A stretch of 64,000 bases of DNA from Bifidobacterium magnum (GCF_000741255.1 NZ_JGZB01000006.1:41-64040), one strand, 5' to 3'; shown: positions 52,524 through 63,456, numbered from the stretch's first letter. The notes: generated from the letters alone by a model not told the origin. Numbers and translations: made by a program.

Positions 52524-53279
52524 ATGTCAGGTCATTCCAAGTGGGCGACCACGAAGCACAAGAAGGCTGCCATCGACGCAAAGCGCGGCAAGCTGTTCGC
52601 GAAGCTCATCAAGAACATTGAAATCGCCGCTCGTCAGGGCGGTGGCGATCCGGACGGCAACCCTGCACTCTACGACGCCATTTATAAGGCCAAGAAGGCT
52701 TCCATGCCGGCCGACAATATCAAGCGCGCCGTCAAGCGTGGTTCCGGTGAAGAAGCTGGTGGCGCCAACTACGAGAGCATCGTCTACGAAGGCTACGCTC
52801 CCGCCGGTGTGGGCATCATCATCGAATGCCTTACGGACAACCGCAACCGTGCCGCCGCTGAAGTGCGTTCCACGCTGACCAAGGGCAACGGCTCTCTGGC
52901 CACCACGGGCGCCGTAAGCTTCAACTTCGAGCGCAAGGGCGTCATCGAGGTTCCGGCCGAAGGCGTGGATTTTGACGACCTGTTCGAGAAGGCCGCCGAA
53001 GCTGGTGCGGAAGACGTGCAGGATCACGGCGAGACCTTCGCCGTGGTGACGGATCCTTCCGACCTCATCGCCGTGCGCAAGGCTCTGCAGGATGCCGGTG
53101 TGGATTACGATTCCGCCGACCTGACCATGCTGCCGAAGAACGAAGTCGAGCTGACGCTTGAGGATGCCCAGAAGGTGTCCCGCCTGATCGACAACCTCGA
53201 CGACCTGGACGATGTCCAGAACATCTACAGCAACTGGACCGCTTCCGATGAAGTCATGGCCCAGTTGGAAGAAGAGTAA
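52524..53279 (+). CDS. yebC: YebC/PmpR-family regulator
   Basis: A 251-residue DNA/ribosome-associated regulator conserved in bacteria. The start [21 protein letters not shown] is diagnostic, with the acidic three-domain body continuing ([33 protein letters not shown]). Roles reported elsewhere are transcriptional control of ruv or quorum genes and relief of polyproline stalls. ATG 52524 follows AGGAG. It precedes ruvC by 5 bp, the common yebC-ruvCAB order. Confidence 0.95.
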   Translation: MSGHSKWATTKHKKAAIDAKRGKLFAKLIKNIEIAARQGGGDPDGNPALYDAIYKAKKASMPADNIKRAVKRGSGEEAGGANYESIVYEGYAPAGVGIIIECLTDNRNRAAAEVRSTLTKGNGSLATTGAVSFNFERKGVIEVPAEGVDFDDLFEKAAEAGAEDVQDHGETFAVVTDPSDLIAVRKALQDAGVDYDSADLTMLPKNEVELTLEDAQKVSRLIDNLDDLDDVQNIYSNWTASDEVMAQLEEE

Positions 53280-53284
53280 TCCCT

Positions 53285-53866
53285 TTGATTATTCTTGGCG
53301 TTGACCCCGGCCTTACGCGTTGTGGTGTCGGCGTGATAGAAGCCGGCGCTCATAGCCGGCTTTCTTTTATTCACGTGGATGTCGTACGTTCGGAACCTGA
53401 ACAGCCGCAGGATTTGCGATTGTTGACCGTGTACAACGGTTTGGCCGCCAAAATGGACGAATTCATTCCCGATGTGGTGTCCATCGAGCGCGTGTTTGCA
53501 CAAGACAACCGCAATACCGTGTTGGGTACCGCGCAAGCGGCGGGCATGGCGATGCTCGCCGCCGCGCAGCGCGGCATTCCCGTCGCCGTGCACACGCCTT
53601 CCGAATCCAAGACCGCGATCACGGGAAACGGCAAGGCGCAAAAGATCCAAGTGGAACGCATGGTCGCCCGCATTTTGAATCTCAACACTTTGCCCAAACC
53701 CGCGGACGCCGCCGACGCGCTTGCCATCGCGATATGCCACGCATTGCGCCCCGCCGGCGCCATCCAAGGTGGCGAGCGTGAGCAGCATCTGACTGCGGCC
53801 CAACGCCAGTGGGCCATGGCCGCCCAAAAGGCGGGCAAAAGCAGCAGAGTCCGCAGAGCCATGTAA
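53285..53866 (+). CDS. ruvC: Holliday junction resolvase RuvC
   Basis: The nuclease that cuts Holliday junctions symmetrically, 193 residues with an RNase H-like fold. Catalytic acids sit in [14 protein letters not shown] and [12 protein letters not shown] 53285 is the start, just after the yebC stop, with its ribosome site inside the end of yebC. The ruvA LexA box begins 5 bp after the stop, so ruvC may follow yebC while ruvAB responds to SOS. Confidence 0.93.
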   Translation: MIILGVDPGLTRCGVGVIEAGAHSRLSFIHVDVVRSEPEQPQDLRLLTVYNGLAAKMDEFIPDVVSIERVFAQDNRNTVLGTAQAAGMAMLAAAQRGIPVAVHTPSESKTAITGNGKAQKIQVERMVARILNLNTLPKPADAADALAIAICHALRPAGAIQGGEREQHLTAAQRQWAMAAQKAGKSSRVRRAM

Positions 53867-53870
53867 AATA

Positions 53871-53884
53871 CGAACATATGTTCG
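53871..53884. promoter_or_regulatory. LexA (SOS) box upstream of ruvA
   Basis: CGAACATATGTTCG is a perfect LexA palindrome, 23 bp before the ruvA ATG. It provides an SOS-controlled internal promoter region for ruvA-ruvB. Confidence 0.92.
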
Positions 53885-53906
53885 ATTTTTATTGCTAGGG
53901 GCCGCC

Positions 53907-54530
53907 ATGATCGCATTACTTACGGGCGAGGTCGTAGCGGTTGATAGTACCGCCATCATCTTGGACGTCAATGGCGTGGGATACGAGATACGCATGCCAT
54001 TGGCCGACCTCGCGGAAATTCATATTGACCAGCATCGTACGGTGTATACCGTCATGAGCGTCAGCCAGGACGCCATTGCGCTACAAGGCTTCCTTTCCAT
54101 GGAGGCCAAGCGTATTTTCACGCAGCTCGTGAAGGTGAGCGGCATCGGCCCCAAGGTGGCTTTGTCGCTGCTGTCGACATTGAATCCGGGCCAGATCGCC
54201 CAGGCGATTTCAGACAATGACGCGTCCGCTTTGGCCAAGGCGCCGGGTCTGGGCAAAAAAGGCGCGCAAAAGATCATTGTGGAATTGCAAGGCTCCATCA
54301 CGGCGCCCACGCCCGAACTGGCCTCGGACACTCCAGCGCGTATGGCGGCTGAAGATACGGGCAGGCTTCAGGTTATTGAAGGCCTTATTTCTCTCGGATG
54401 GCATCAGCAGGACGCCGTGGCGGCGGTAGACGGCGCCATCGAGGATCTCCACTGCGCAACACCGTTGCCACACAGCGAAGTCCCCATGGTGCTGCGCCAA
54501 GCCCTTAAATCTTTGGACTCGGGAAGGTGA
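53907..54530 (+). CDS. ruvA: Holliday junction branch migration protein RuvA
   Basis: Binds the four-way junction and targets RuvB to it. The 207-residue protein has the N-terminal OB fold (MIALLTGEVVAVDST), two helix-hairpin-helix units (VKVSGIGPKVALSLLS, APGLGKKGAQKIIVEL), and a C-terminal RuvB-binding domain (AAVDGAIEDLHCATP). ATG 53907 with AGGGG 5 nt upstream is preferred to TTG 53892. It lies under a perfect LexA box and 4 nt before ruvB. Confidence 0.95.
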   Translation: MIALLTGEVVAVDSTAIILDVNGVGYEIRMPLADLAEIHIDQHRTVYTVMSVSQDAIALQGFLSMEAKRIFTQLVKVSGIGPKVALSLLSTLNPGQIAQAISDNDASALAKAPGLGKKGAQKIIVELQGSITAPTPELASDTPARMAAEDTGRLQVIEGLISLGWHQQDAVAAVDGAIEDLHCATPLPHSEVPMVLRQALKSLDSGR

Positions 54531-54533
54531 CGC

Positions 54534-55613
54534 ATGGAGCAGATGGAATATTTTGACGCCGACAACAGCAACGCGCGTGAGGAATCGTTGCGCATGGTTT
54601 CCACGGCGCCCATGGACAACGAGCCCGTAAGCGACGAGGAACTGCGTCCGCACATTCTTGACGGTTTTATCGGCCAGCCGCGCCTTAAGGCGCAATTGCA
54701 GCTTTTCTTGGATGCGGCGAAAAAACGCGAGGTGCCGCCGGACCACATTCTGCTTGCAGGTCCTCCGGGATTGGGCAAGACCACATTGGCCATGATTGTC
54801 GCCAACGAACTGGAAGTCCCCATCCGCGTGACGTCCGGCCCCGCAATCCAGCATGCCGGCGATCTCGCTTCCATCCTCAGCTCGCTGGACGCCGGGGAAG
54901 TGCTGTTCATTGACGAAATCCACCGTCTTCCGCGAGCCGCGGAGGAACTTCTTTATATTGCCATGGAGGATTTCCGTGTGGACGTGATGGTCGGCAAGGG
55001 ACCTGGAGCGTCTTCCATTCCGCTCACCTTGCCTCGTTTCACCGTGATCGGCGCCACGACGCGCGAAGGCATGCTGCCGTCTCCGCTGCGCGCCCGCTTC
55101 GGATTTACCGCGCACCTCGATTTTTATCCGATCGAGGAATTGGAGAAGCTCATCACGAGGTCCGCCAGGGTGCTGGGTCTGGAACTTGCGCAGGGGTCGG
55201 CCATACAGATGGCGTCCCGCTCGCGCGGTACGCCGCGCATTGCCAACAGGTTGTTGCGCCGTGTGCGAGACTGGGCCCTCGTCCACGATTTGGAAATCGT
55301 GGAACCGCAAGACGTCCAAGACGCATTGGCGCTCTACCAGATCGACACGGAGGGCCTGGACAGGCTCGATATCGCCGTGCTCAATGCGATCGTGAACAAT
55401 TTCCAGGGCGGCCCCGTCGGCCTGAACAATCTCGCCGCCATGGTGGGCGAAGAGCAGGAGACCATCGAAACGGTATGCGAACCGTATCTGGTACGCGAAG
55501 GATTCCTCATGAGGACTCCGCGCGGGCGCATGGCCACGCGCAAGGCATGGGAACATCTCGGCATGCAACCGCCTGAAGATGCTAGTAATTCCGATGTCAG
55601 TAAGCTAATCTAA
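54534..55613 (+). CDS. ruvB: Holliday junction branch migration helicase RuvB
   Basis: AAA+ motor of branch migration, 359 residues. Walker A is GPPGLGKTT, Walker B FIDEIHRL, sensor I GATTREG, the Arg finger region [11 protein letters not shown], and a C-terminal winged helix ([16 protein letters not shown]). ATG 54534 with GGGAAGG upstream. It is translationally close to ruvA and shares its SOS control. Confidence 0.96.
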   Translation: MEQMEYFDADNSNAREESLRMVSTAPMDNEPVSDEELRPHILDGFIGQPRLKAQLQLFLDAAKKREVPPDHILLAGPPGLGKTTLAMIVANELEVPIRVTSGPAIQHAGDLASILSSLDAGEVLFIDEIHRLPRAAEELLYIAMEDFRVDVMVGKGPGASSIPLTLPRFTVIGATTREGMLPSPLRARFGFTAHLDFYPIEELEKLITRSARVLGLELAQGSAIQMASRSRGTPRIANRLLRRVRDWALVHDLEIVEPQDVQDALALYQIDTEGLDRLDIAVLNAIVNNFQGGPVGLNNLAAMVGEEQETIETVCEPYLVREGFLMRTPRGRMATRKAWEHLGMQPPEDASNSDVSKLI

Positions 55614-55623
55614 AGTTGTCTGT

Positions 55624-55648
55624 CCGTGGGCATGAATCGTGCCCACGG
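55624..55648 (+). terminator. Hairpin between ruvB and yajC
   Basis: Perfect 9-bp arms CCGTGGGCA (55624-55632) and TGCCCACGG (55640-55648) with a 7-nt loop lie 10 bp past ruvB. No T-run follows, so it may be a partial terminator or a stabiliser of the upstream mRNA. Confidence 0.5.
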
Positions 55649-55683
55649 CAGTTGTGACATATACGACATGCAAGGAGCCCATT

Positions 55684-56136
55684 GTGGATTATATTTTTCT
55701 GATCATTCTACTGGTGTTCATGGTCGGCATGCTGTTTTTCCAGTCGCGCAAGGCAAAGAAGCAAAACCAAGAACTTCAAGACTTTAGGAAGAACCTGCAG
55801 CCGGGCACTGAAATCATTACCATCGGTGGCGTGATCGGCAAGGTCGTGGATGTCGACGAGGAATATGAAGAGATCGTCATCGATTCTGAAGGTTCCCAGA
55901 TGCGTTTCGCATTCAAGGCGGTCAGCCGTCAATACGTGCGCCCCGCGTATGTACATGACGACGAGGTCGACGAGGAAGGCAATCCGCTTCCGCAAGAACC
56001 CAAGCAGATCGAAGATGCCGAGGTGACCACCGAGGTGCAGGAAGATGTTGTGGCCGAGGAACCGGCCGCTGCGGCACAAGCCGAAGCTTCTGAAACCGAG
56101 AAGGACACCAAGCCGGTAGCAGACGAGCGCGCATAA
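55684..56136 (+). CDS. yajC: Preprotein translocase subunit YajC
   Basis: A small accessory of SecDF, 150 residues. One N-terminal membrane helix (IFLIILLVFMVGMLFF) is followed by the cytoplasmic FRKNLQPGTEIITIGGVIGKV and a long acidic tail (residues ~95-150), longer than the common 100-120. GTG 55684 is preferred because AAGGAG is 6 nt upstream. No secD or secF adjoins it. The next gene is apt. Confidence 0.9.
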   Translation: MDYIFLIILLVFMVGMLFFQSRKAKKQNQELQDFRKNLQPGTEIITIGGVIGKVVDVDEEYEEIVIDSEGSQMRFAFKAVSRQYVRPAYVHDDEVDEEGNPLPQEPKQIEDAEVTTEVQEDVVAEEPAAAAQAEASETEKDTKPVADERA

Positions 56137-56194
56137 GCGTTGTTGTCTACACGCTTGTTCATATCCAATACCAGTGATGAAGTAAAGGACAACT

Positions 56195-56776
56195 ATGGCA
56201 CAGTCAGACATCACGTTGGCTGACATACAAAAAGTCGGCCAAGAGGATGCGCAGTACCTCGTCTCGTTGATTCGTTCCATTCCGAATTATCCGAAAGACG
56301 GCATTCTTTTTCGCGATTTCATGCCCGTTTTCGCCGATGCGAAAGCCTTGAGCATCCTTATGGACGCCTTGGAAAAGGCGCTTCCGGTTCCGGTCGACCA
56401 GATCGATGCGATCGCCGGCCTTGAGGCTCGCGGATTCCTGTTTGGTCCCGCTATGGCTGCGCGTTTGGGGAAGGGATTCATTGCCGTACGCAAGGCCGGC
56501 AAGCTCCCGCCGCCGGTAAAATCGGCGAGCTATTCGCTCGAATACGGCGAGGCCACCATTGAAATCGAGTCCAATGCCGTCCACGAAGGCGAACGCATTC
56601 TCATCGTCGACGATTTGATCGCCACAGGAGGATCCGCTTCCGCCGCCCGCGATTTGGTCAAAGCGTGCGGAGGAACCGTCGCTGGCTTTAGTTTTGTTAT
56701 GGAATTAGACGGACTGAACGGCGTGGCTTCGCTGGGCGATTATCCTACGAGTTCGTTGCTGACCATGCCGGCCTAG
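56195..56776 (+). CDS. apt: Adenine phosphoribosyltransferase
   Basis: Salvages adenine to AMP using PRPP, 193 residues. FRDFMPVFAD, AGLEARGFLFGPAMA, AVRKAGKLPPPV and the PRPP loop ILIVDDLIATGGSA are all present. ATG 56195 follows AAAGGAC. It stands between yajC and the sucCD operon, 49 bp from sucC. Confidence 0.96.
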   Translation: MAQSDITLADIQKVGQEDAQYLVSLIRSIPNYPKDGILFRDFMPVFADAKALSILMDALEKALPVPVDQIDAIAGLEARGFLFGPAMAARLGKGFIAVRKAGKLPPPVKSASYSLEYGEATIEIESNAVHEGERILIVDDLIATGGSASAARDLVKACGGTVAGFSFVMELDGLNGVASLGDYPTSSLLTMPA

Positions 56777-56825
56777 TTGTAAATCGACTCCTGGTCGTTG
56801 TCTGACGCCACTTGGAAGGAATCTT

Positions 56826-58022
56826 ATGGATCTATATGAATACCAAGCGCGTGAGTTGCTCAAAGAACAAGGCATTCCTGTTCCGGAAGCGATATACGCG
56901 CAAAATTCCCATGAAGTTGCTGAGGGCAGCGACCAGATAGGCTATCCTGTGGTCGTCAAGGCGCAGGTAAAGATCGGCCACCGCGGGCAGGCCGGAGGAG
57001 TTAAGCTCGCACACACTCGCGATGACGCGATTCTCGCCTCGGAAGACATTCTTCCCATGACCATTCACGGCCACTCGGTAAGTGGCGTGCTGGTAGCCGA
57101 GGCTAAAAACATTCTTCATGAATATTATGTGTCCATTTCCGTGGACCGCTCGTCCAGGGATTTCGACGTGTTGGCCACGGCCAATGGCGGTACGGAAGTG
57201 GAAGAAATCGCCAAGGAGCATCCGGAATCGGTGAAGCGCCTGCATATTAGCGCGTTGGACGATTTCGATATTGAAGCAGCCCGGGAAATGGCCGCGGCCA
57301 TCGGTTTCTACCATGCCGATGTGGAACAGGCCGCGCAGATCCTGTTGCGCATGTGGCGCTGTTTTAAGGACAATGACGCAACCTTGGTGGAAATCAATCC
57401 TTTGGCCAAGATTGGCGATCCCGATGACGAGTCGTCCAAATCGCTATGCGCATTGGACGCGAAGATTTCACTGGACGACAACGCAAAATTCCGCCATGAC
57501 GGTTGGAAGCGTTTCGACGACAGCACGGGAAGCGACTCGTTGGAGCATCAGGCCCAAGAGTTTGGCCTGCATTATGTCCATCTCGACGGCGAAGTGGGCG
57601 TGATCGGCAACGGCGCGGGGTTGGTCATGAGTTCCCTCGACGCCGTCGCATATGCGGGGGAGGATCAGGGCAACGGCATTACCGCGGCCAATTTCCTCGA
57701 TATCGGCGGCGGCGCCTCCGCGCAAACGATGTGCCAGAGCCTGCGCATCGTATTGTCCGACCCGAAAGTCGAATCCGTGCTCGTCAACGTGTATGGCGGC
57801 ATCACATCCTGCGAGCAAGTGGCGCGCGGCATTATCGAGGCCATTGAAGAGCTGCGCATGACCAAGCCGCTGGTCGTCCGCTTTGACGGCAATCATGCGA
57901 GCGAGGGTCTCGCCATATTGCGCGAAGAACACAATTCCATGATCCATGTCGCCCCCACCATGGAGGAAGCTGCCCAAATGTCCGTGCAATTGGCGGCGCA
58001 AGCTAAGGAGAACAGGCAATGA
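56826..58022 (+). CDS. sucC: Succinate--CoA ligase, beta subunit
   Basis: Beta subunit of the enzyme interconverting succinyl-CoA and succinate with ATP or GTP. The 398-residue ATP-grasp protein has the N-terminal [19 protein letters not shown] and [17 protein letters not shown]. It also has EINPLA for metal and [11 protein letters not shown] near the active phospho-histidine, and the C-terminal [16 protein letters not shown] 56826 follows GGAAGGAA. Its stop overlaps sucD by 4 nt. Bifidobacteria have only an incomplete citric-acid cycle, so the enzyme may run for biosynthesis. Confidence 0.93.
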   Translation: MDLYEYQARELLKEQGIPVPEAIYAQNSHEVAEGSDQIGYPVVVKAQVKIGHRGQAGGVKLAHTRDDAILASEDILPMTIHGHSVSGVLVAEAKNILHEYYVSISVDRSSRDFDVLATANGGTEVEEIAKEHPESVKRLHISALDDFDIEAAREMAAAIGFYHADVEQAAQILLRMWRCFKDNDATLVEINPLAKIGDPDDESSKSLCALDAKISLDDNAKFRHDGWKRFDDSTGSDSLEHQAQEFGLHYVHLDGEVGVIGNGAGLVMSSLDAVAYAGEDQGNGITAANFLDIGGGASAQTMCQSLRIVLSDPKVESVLVNVYGGITSCEQVARGIIEAIEELRMTKPLVVRFDGNHASEGLAILREEHNSMIHVAPTMEEAAQMSVQLAAQAKENRQ

Positions 58023-58939
58023 GCGCATTCCTAGAACATGATGCCCCTGTTATTGTCCAAGGAATCACGGGCCATCAAGGCATGATGCACGCGCAGCGCA
58101 TGCTGGCCGCGGGCACCCGTGTTGTCGGCGGTGTCAATCCACGCAAGGCGGGTACCTCGCTGACTTTTACTGGCATGGATGGCACCGACGTTGAAGTGCC
58201 TGTTTTCGCAACCTGTCAGGAGGCCAAGGCCGAGACCGGCGCCCAAGCGAGCGTCATTTTCGTTCCGCCACGATTCGCCAAGTCCGCGATGGTCGAGGCC
58301 ATTGAGGCCGGTTTTTCCGTCGTGGTGGTTATCACCGAGGGCATTCCCGTCGCGGACAGCGCCTATTGTGTGGAACTCGCCTTGCGCAGGGGAGTGCGCC
58401 TAATCGGACCAAACTGCCCCGGTATGGTCACCATGAGCGGCCGGCCGGATCAACATGGCGTCAACCTCGGCATTATTCCTGACGGCATTACGTCATATGG
58501 TCCGTTGGGACTCGTGTCCAAATCCGGCACCTTGACCTACCAAATGATGGCGGAACTTGGCGATATCGGTTTCACCGCGTGCATTGGGGCGGGAGGCGAC
58601 CCGATCGTGGGCACCACGCTGCAGGAAGCGCTTATGGTCTTTGAAGACGATCCGGAAACCCAAGCGGTGGTGATGATCGGCGAGATCGGCGGAAACGCGG
58701 AACAAGACGCCGCCTTGTGGGCGCAAGAACACATGACCAAACCCGTGGTCGCATACATCGCCGGATTCACAGCTCCTGAGGGTAAACAGATGGGCCATGC
58801 CGGCGCCATCGTCTCCGGAGGCAAGGGAACGGCACAAGACAAGAAAGAGGCACTAGAAGCGGCCGGTATCCCCGTTGGACGCACACCGCGTCAGACGGCG
58901 GATCTTATGCGTGAGTTGTTGGCCGCTCGAAGCAAGTGA
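58019..58939 (+). CDS. sucD: Succinate--CoA ligase, alpha subunit
   Basis: The alpha subunit binds CoA and carries the phospho-histidine. The 306-residue protein has [17 protein letters not shown] (CoA domain), [33 protein letters not shown] and the catalytic His in [20 protein letters not shown] 58019 overlaps the sucC stop (ATGA). Its own stop overlaps the next gene's start by 1 nt. Confidence 0.94.
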   Translation: MSAFLEHDAPVIVQGITGHQGMMHAQRMLAAGTRVVGGVNPRKAGTSLTFTGMDGTDVEVPVFATCQEAKAETGAQASVIFVPPRFAKSAMVEAIEAGFSVVVVITEGIPVADSAYCVELALRRGVRLIGPNCPGMVTMSGRPDQHGVNLGIIPDGITSYGPLGLVSKSGTLTYQMMAELGDIGFTACIGAGGDPIVGTTLQEALMVFEDDPETQAVVMIGEIGGNAEQDAALWAQEHMTKPVVAYIAGFTAPEGKQMGHAGAIVSGGKGTAQDKKEALEAAGIPVGRTPRQTADLMRELLAARSK

Positions 58940-60432
58940 TGAGAAAGAGTATTACCCCATATCTTAGAGGAGTAGCCGTATCCGTCGTAGCAATGCTGTT
59001 GTTCACCGTTCCGGTGGGACTCATGTTGTCATTGGCATTGCTCGTGATCACCATGGAAGAGGGGGCCGCAAGCCTTACCGGCTTTAGTGTGCCCCTGACC
59101 AAGGCGATGACGTTGGCGGCCCAAGGTGTCGGATTCCACGCCAATGGCGTAGTAATGGGCGTCACACCGCTGCTATTGACCATATTGTTGATCGTTTTGA
59201 TCCGGGCCGTAGCCCTGAAGTTCAAGGCGACCATGCGCTCATATGCGGGAGGTCTGGTGGCATGGCTGTTGCTGGATCTCGTAATGACGGCCGGCCTCTC
59301 CGTAACCGTCAACGATTCATGGTGGCTGGTCCTTGTCAAAGGCGCCGTGGTCTTTTCGATCGGATGCCTATGGGCGGTATGGCCTGGCTCATCTGCGTGC
59401 CGCCGCGTGCAAAGCTACATCCATGAACATGTTTCGCTGCCCGTGCACCACGCGGTGGTAAGTGGACTCGTCGTGGGCGTGGCATTGCTGGGCATCTATC
59501 TGGCCATCGGACTGGTCACCGTGATCGTGTGGACCATTATGAACCATGACGCCATGGGCACCATGTTCACACTGTTGCAAGTGCGGACATGGTCCCGTTT
59601 CTTCATTTGCATCATGTCGCTGGCATGGCTGCCGAATCTGGCCATTTGGGCCATGGCGTGGCTGTTCGGCGCCAGTTTCTCCATTGGATCCATCGCCACG
59701 TTCACCCTATGGAACGGATCGGCCACGGGCCTTCCCGCATTGCCCGTATTCGCGCTGTTCCCGCAAGCGGTGGAATCCTCGGGTCTCAGGACGTTTTATG
59801 TACTGATTCCGTGCATTGTCAGCGTATTGGTGGGAATCGTGGCGCTGACGTACCGGCGTGCTTTCCCCATGTGGCGCGTGGCCCGCAATACGGCGCAGTC
59901 CTTGCAGCAACGCTTGTTGGCGTTTGCGTATCCTGCCGGGGCGTTGTGTATCGCCGTGGTGCTGGTTTCCCTCGCCGCAAGCATTATTTTCGTTCTTGCC
60001 GACGGTTCGTTGGGAACCCACCGTCTGCGTACGGTAGGGGCTCCCGTGGCCCAGTCCACACAAGCTTTGGCCAAACCGACGGCAATAGGACTATTCGCCG
60101 TATGGATGGTGGCGTTGGTTGCCGTCGCCCTCGCATACGCAATTCGTGGTGCTGCTTCACGCCATCACTCTGAACAAGTTTCCGAATCGGTGCATGAAGA
60201 CCATGCTTCCGAACGTGATGCCAGTAAGGATCACGACGAGCAGAAGTCCTCCGCCAAGGTTCGCACCGCGCAATCCAGCGGTGCGCTCCATGTGAATTCG
60301 GAGTCCCCGAACGACACCCCGCACGCGCCATCCGCCTCTCACCGAGTGGTGCGATCCGCGTCCCACGCGAAGGAGAATCAGAATGACCATGAACCGACCA
60401 CTACGACGGGTTTTGGTATCGGTATTTCATAA
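58939..60432 (+). CDS. DUF6350-like multi-pass membrane protein
   Basis: A 497-residue membrane protein with about ten helices and a charged C-terminal tail rich in His, Ser, Glu and Lys (from about residue 405). Proteins of this kind lie between sucD and purH in many actinobacteria, and I assign it by position and topology. Suggested links to cell-division permeases exist but are not proven. ATG 58939 overlaps the sucD stop (TGATG). Its last 50 bp overlap the start of purH, so the tail is dispensable in sequence or co-evolved. Confidence 0.75.
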   Translation: MRKSITPYLRGVAVSVVAMLLFTVPVGLMLSLALLVITMEEGAASLTGFSVPLTKAMTLAAQGVGFHANGVVMGVTPLLLTILLIVLIRAVALKFKATMRSYAGGLVAWLLLDLVMTAGLSVTVNDSWWLVLVKGAVVFSIGCLWAVWPGSSACRRVQSYIHEHVSLPVHHAVVSGLVVGVALLGIYLAIGLVTVIVWTIMNHDAMGTMFTLLQVRTWSRFFICIMSLAWLPNLAIWAMAWLFGASFSIGSIATFTLWNGSATGLPALPVFALFPQAVESSGLRTFYVLIPCIVSVLVGIVALTYRRAFPMWRVARNTAQSLQQRLLAFAYPAGALCIAVVLVSLAASIIFVLADGSLGTHRLRTVGAPVAQSTQALAKPTAIGLFAVWMVALVAVALAYAIRGAASRHHSEQVSESVHEDHASERDASKDHDEQKSSAKVRTAQSSGALHVNSESPNDTPHAPSASHRVVRSASHAKENQNDHEPTTTTGFGIGIS

Positions 60433-61999
60433 GGAAGGATTGGACGTGCTGGCGCGGGCCTTCATCGCCGCCGGCACACAAGTGGTATCCACAGGATCCA
60501 CCGCGCAACAATTGCGGGATCTGGGCGTACAGGTCACTCCGGTATCGGAAGTTACGGGATTTCCCGAATGTCTGGACGGCCGCGTAAAAACGCTGGACCC
60601 CCACATTCATGCGGGCATCCTTGCGGATGTCACGCGTGAAGACCACGCTTCGCAACTGCAACAATTCAATATCGAACCGTTCGACGTGGTGATCGTCAAT
60701 CTCTACCCGTTCGCGCAGACGGTTCGTTCCGGTGCAAGCGAACCGGACATCATCGAAAAAATCGATATCGGCGGACCGACGATGGTCCGCGCCGCTGCCA
60801 AAAATCACGCCTGTGTCGCCATCATCACCGATCCGCACGATTACGCGCTTGTCGCACAGCGCATTGAGGACGGTACCGGATTTTCATTGGAAGAGCGCCA
60901 ATGGCTGGCGGCCAAAGCCTTCGCACACACGGCCGCCTATGACGCCACCATTCACGAATGGACGGCCGAGCATTGGACAAAACCCGACTCCATTCACAAC
61001 GAGCCCGACGACCAGGACCATGACGGCCAGTTCTCCGGAGCCTATACGCGCACATGGGATTTGGCCCACACTTTGCGGTATGGGGAGAATCCGCATCAGA
61101 CCGCGGCACTCTATACCGATCCGCTCAACACGCGTTCCTTCGCCCATGCCCGTCAGCTGGGCGGCAAACCGATGAGCTACAACAATTATGTGGACGCCGA
61201 CGCCGCATGGCGGGCCGTATGGGATTTCGCTCCCGCAATCGCCGTGGCCGTGGTCAAGCACAATAATCCTTGCGGCCTGGCGGTGGCGGATACCGTGGCG
61301 CAAGCGCATCTGAAAGCGCACGCCTGCGACCCTATGAGCGCCTATGGCGGAGTCATTGCCGCGAACAGTACGGTGACCTTGGAAATGGCGAACAATATCC
61401 GCCCCATTTTCACCGAAGTCATCGTGGCTCCCGACTACGAACCGGAAGCGCTGGAACTGTTGCGCACCAAGAAGAAGAACCTGCGCATCTTGCAGGTACA
61501 GGAGCCTCCAGTACACCACCAGCAAATCCGCCAAATCGACGGCGGCCTGCTGGTCCAGGATCTCGACCAAATCGACGCTCCGGGAGACGATCCGGCCAAT
61601 TGGACGCTGGTGTCCGGCCAAGTCGCCGACGAAAAGACCCTGCAGGATCTCGTATTCGCATGGCGCGCGGTACGATGCGTGAAATCCAACGCCATCCTCA
61701 TCGCACACGACGAGGCCACGGTAGGCATCGGCATGGGACAGGTCAATCGTGTGGATTCGGCCAACCTTGCGGTAACACGCGCCAACACGTTGGACGACGG
61801 CAAAAACCGCACGCGCGGAGCCGTGGCATCCTCGGACGCGTTCTTCCCGTTCGCCGATGGCGCGCAAATCCTGATCGACGCCGGTATCAAGGCGATCGTG
61901 CAGCCGGGCGGATCCATCCGGGACGAGGAAGTGTTCCAGGCCGCACGAGAGGCGGATATCACGATGTATGTGACAGGAACGAGGCACTTCTTCCACTAA
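60383..61999 (+). CDS. purH: Bifunctional AICAR formyltransferase / IMP cyclohydrolase
   Basis: Catalyses the last two steps of IMP synthesis. The N-terminal cyclohydrolase (1-~200) has [28 protein letters not shown] and [15 protein letters not shown]. The C-terminal transformylase has [35 protein letters not shown] (catalytic Lys-His), [19 protein letters not shown] and [11 protein letters not shown]. Length 538 is typical. The N terminus reads [10 protein letters not shown] where most have S-V-S/T-D-K. ATG 60383 with GAAGGAGAA upstream, 50 bp inside the preceding gene. Confidence 0.95.
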   Translation: MTMNRPLRRVLVSVFHKEGLDVLARAFIAAGTQVVSTGSTAQQLRDLGVQVTPVSEVTGFPECLDGRVKTLDPHIHAGILADVTREDHASQLQQFNIEPFDVVIVNLYPFAQTVRSGASEPDIIEKIDIGGPTMVRAAAKNHACVAIITDPHDYALVAQRIEDGTGFSLEERQWLAAKAFAHTAAYDATIHEWTAEHWTKPDSIHNEPDDQDHDGQFSGAYTRTWDLAHTLRYGENPHQTAALYTDPLNTRSFAHARQLGGKPMSYNNYVDADAAWRAVWDFAPAIAVAVVKHNNPCGLAVADTVAQAHLKAHACDPMSAYGGVIAANSTVTLEMANNIRPIFTEVIVAPDYEPEALELLRTKKKNLRILQVQEPPVHHQQIRQIDGGLLVQDLDQIDAPGDDPANWTLVSGQVADEKTLQDLVFAWRAVRCVKSNAILIAHDEATVGIGMGQVNRVDSANLAVTRANTLDDGKNRTRGAVASSDAFFPFADGAQILIDAGIKAIVQPGGSIRDEEVFQAAREADITMYVTGTRHFFH

Positions 62000-62123
62000 A
62001 GAAGTCCAGATATGACCTACTATTTGTAGAGTGAATATACGGATGCGGCACGGCCGGGCGTTACAGCACAGGCTATGCCGCATTTGCATAATGAACGCGA
62101 CCGCGTATTGGAAGGGATCGGCG

Positions 62124-62411
62124 ATGAAAGATCATCCTCATGTTTCTGAGAACCATGAAGGCGCGCCATGGTTTGAATGGATTGTCGCCGGCATGGTCGC
62201 CCTTGCAGCGGTTCTCGCCGCGCTCGGTAAAGAAATGGCCGCCACGCTGTGTATCGCGTTGACGGCCATCGTAACCGGAATCATCCAGCTGGTGTTGCGG
62301 GACCGCAGTCCCTGGAAGGTCCGTTCCGTGCCATTCGACGCCACGGTGGGCATCGGGTCTGGAGCGGCGATCCTGTTACTTTATTTCAGTATCCGCTTGT
62401 TGAGCCTCTAA
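62124..62411 (+). CDS. Small membrane protein, DUF3017-like
   Basis: A 95-residue protein with a polar N terminus and about three hydrophobic helices (IVAGMVALAAVLAALG, ATLCIALTAIVTGIIQLVL, GIGSGAAILLLYFSIRLL). Small DUF3017-type proteins often follow purH or folD in actinobacteria; the match is by pattern. ATG 62124 with AGGG 8 nt upstream is preferred to ATG 62091. Its 3' end overlaps the convergent aquaporin gene by 36 bp. Function unknown. Confidence 0.7.
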   Translation: MKDHPHVSENHEGAPWFEWIVAGMVALAAVLAALGKEMAATLCIALTAIVTGIIQLVLRDRSPWKVRSVPFDATVGIGSGAAILLLYFSIRLLSL

Positions 62412-63368
62412 AGCGTTCGCCTGCGCGCCCGTCAGGGCCACATCCTCATCGGTGGTTACGCTCGACTCATCATCGTCATGTTCCGCCAGAACTTCCGAAG
62501 CCTTTTCTTCGAGGGCTTCTTCCTGTGCGTCCTCGGCGACTTCCTGGGCCATCATGTCCTCCGTGTTGCGGCCGGCGATAAGCTGGGCCACGATAATGAC
62601 CAGCGCCACAATGGCGGCGCCCAGAATGGCGCATACCCAGAACACCCACAACTGGGCGAGAGGCTCCTGCGCTAGACCTTCACCCTGCGCAAAGATGGCG
62701 ATACCCGTGGCGCGGATGGGGTTGACGGAGGCGCCCGTCACCGGATACGCCATCGCCACGGCGGCCGCATAGGCCAGACCCATGGACAGGGCGTGGGTGT
62801 GGGTGGGCTTGCCGTTGTTCTTGAGCGTGACCATGGCGGCCGCCACCACGATGATCGAAGCAATCAATTCCACCACAATGGCGATGGTCACATTGAACGT
62901 GAGTCCCAGCTGGTTGAGCGAAGCATACAGCGAAGATCCCTTGTCGAATCCGTTGACGGACATGGCGAACCACTGGCTGGCGCTGATGGACTGAGAAGTG
63001 GGCAGAATCGCCTTGACCAGACCGCCGGCGCAGATGGCGCCGATGATCTGCGCGACAATGTACAGGACGCCGTCGGCCACACGCGTTTTGGAAGTGAGCA
63101 TGGCGGCCAGCGTGATGGCCGGATTGAATTGGCCGCCGGAAATCTTGCCGAAAATCATGGTCATGGCGGCGTATACCACACCGGTGCCCAACGCGATGAA
63201 GGCGAGGTTCACGCTATAGAGCGTGGAACCGAACGTGCACATGAGATAAATGCAGAAGCAAATCAGGAAACTGCCGGCGAACTCGCTCAATACGCGCGCC
63301 CATAGCGAATGCTTTTCCTTAGGCTCCACTTTCCGCTCGACGAGCGCCTCATTGTCAATAGCAGTCAT
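62376..63368 (-). CDS. MIP-family channel (aquaporin/glycerol facilitator)
   Basis: A 330-residue water or small-solute channel with six helices plus two half-helices. The first Asn-Pro-Ala motif is intact in GGQFNPAITLA. The second reads Asn-Pro-Ile in TGASVNPIRATG, an uncommon change in the pore that keeps Arg two residues on. The ~65-residue C-terminal tail is very acidic. ATG 63368 follows AAGGAAAG. An 18-20 bp palindrome lies about 90 bp upstream. Selectivity cannot be assigned safely. Confidence 0.88.
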   Translation of the reverse strand: MTAIDNEALVERKVEPKEKHSLWARVLSEFAGSFLICFCIYLMCTFGSTLYSVNLAFIALGTGVVYAAMTMIFGKISGGQFNPAITLAAMLTSKTRVADGVLYIVAQIIGAICAGGLVKAILPTSQSISASQWFAMSVNGFDKGSSLYASLNQLGLTFNVTIAIVVELIASIIVVAAAMVTLKNNGKPTHTHALSMGLAYAAAVAMAYPVTGASVNPIRATGIAIFAQGEGLAQEPLAQLWVFWVCAILGAAIVALVIIVAQLIAGRNTEDMMAQEVAEDAQEEALEEKASEVLAEHDDDESSVTTDEDVALTGAQANALEAQQADTEIK

Positions 63369-63456
63369 AACTTTCCTTTATCCTTATATATGGAACGGAC
63401 CTCGGCCCGTCGATCGGCTGCCATGGTATGCAGCCCCTGTACAATACTAAACGTCG

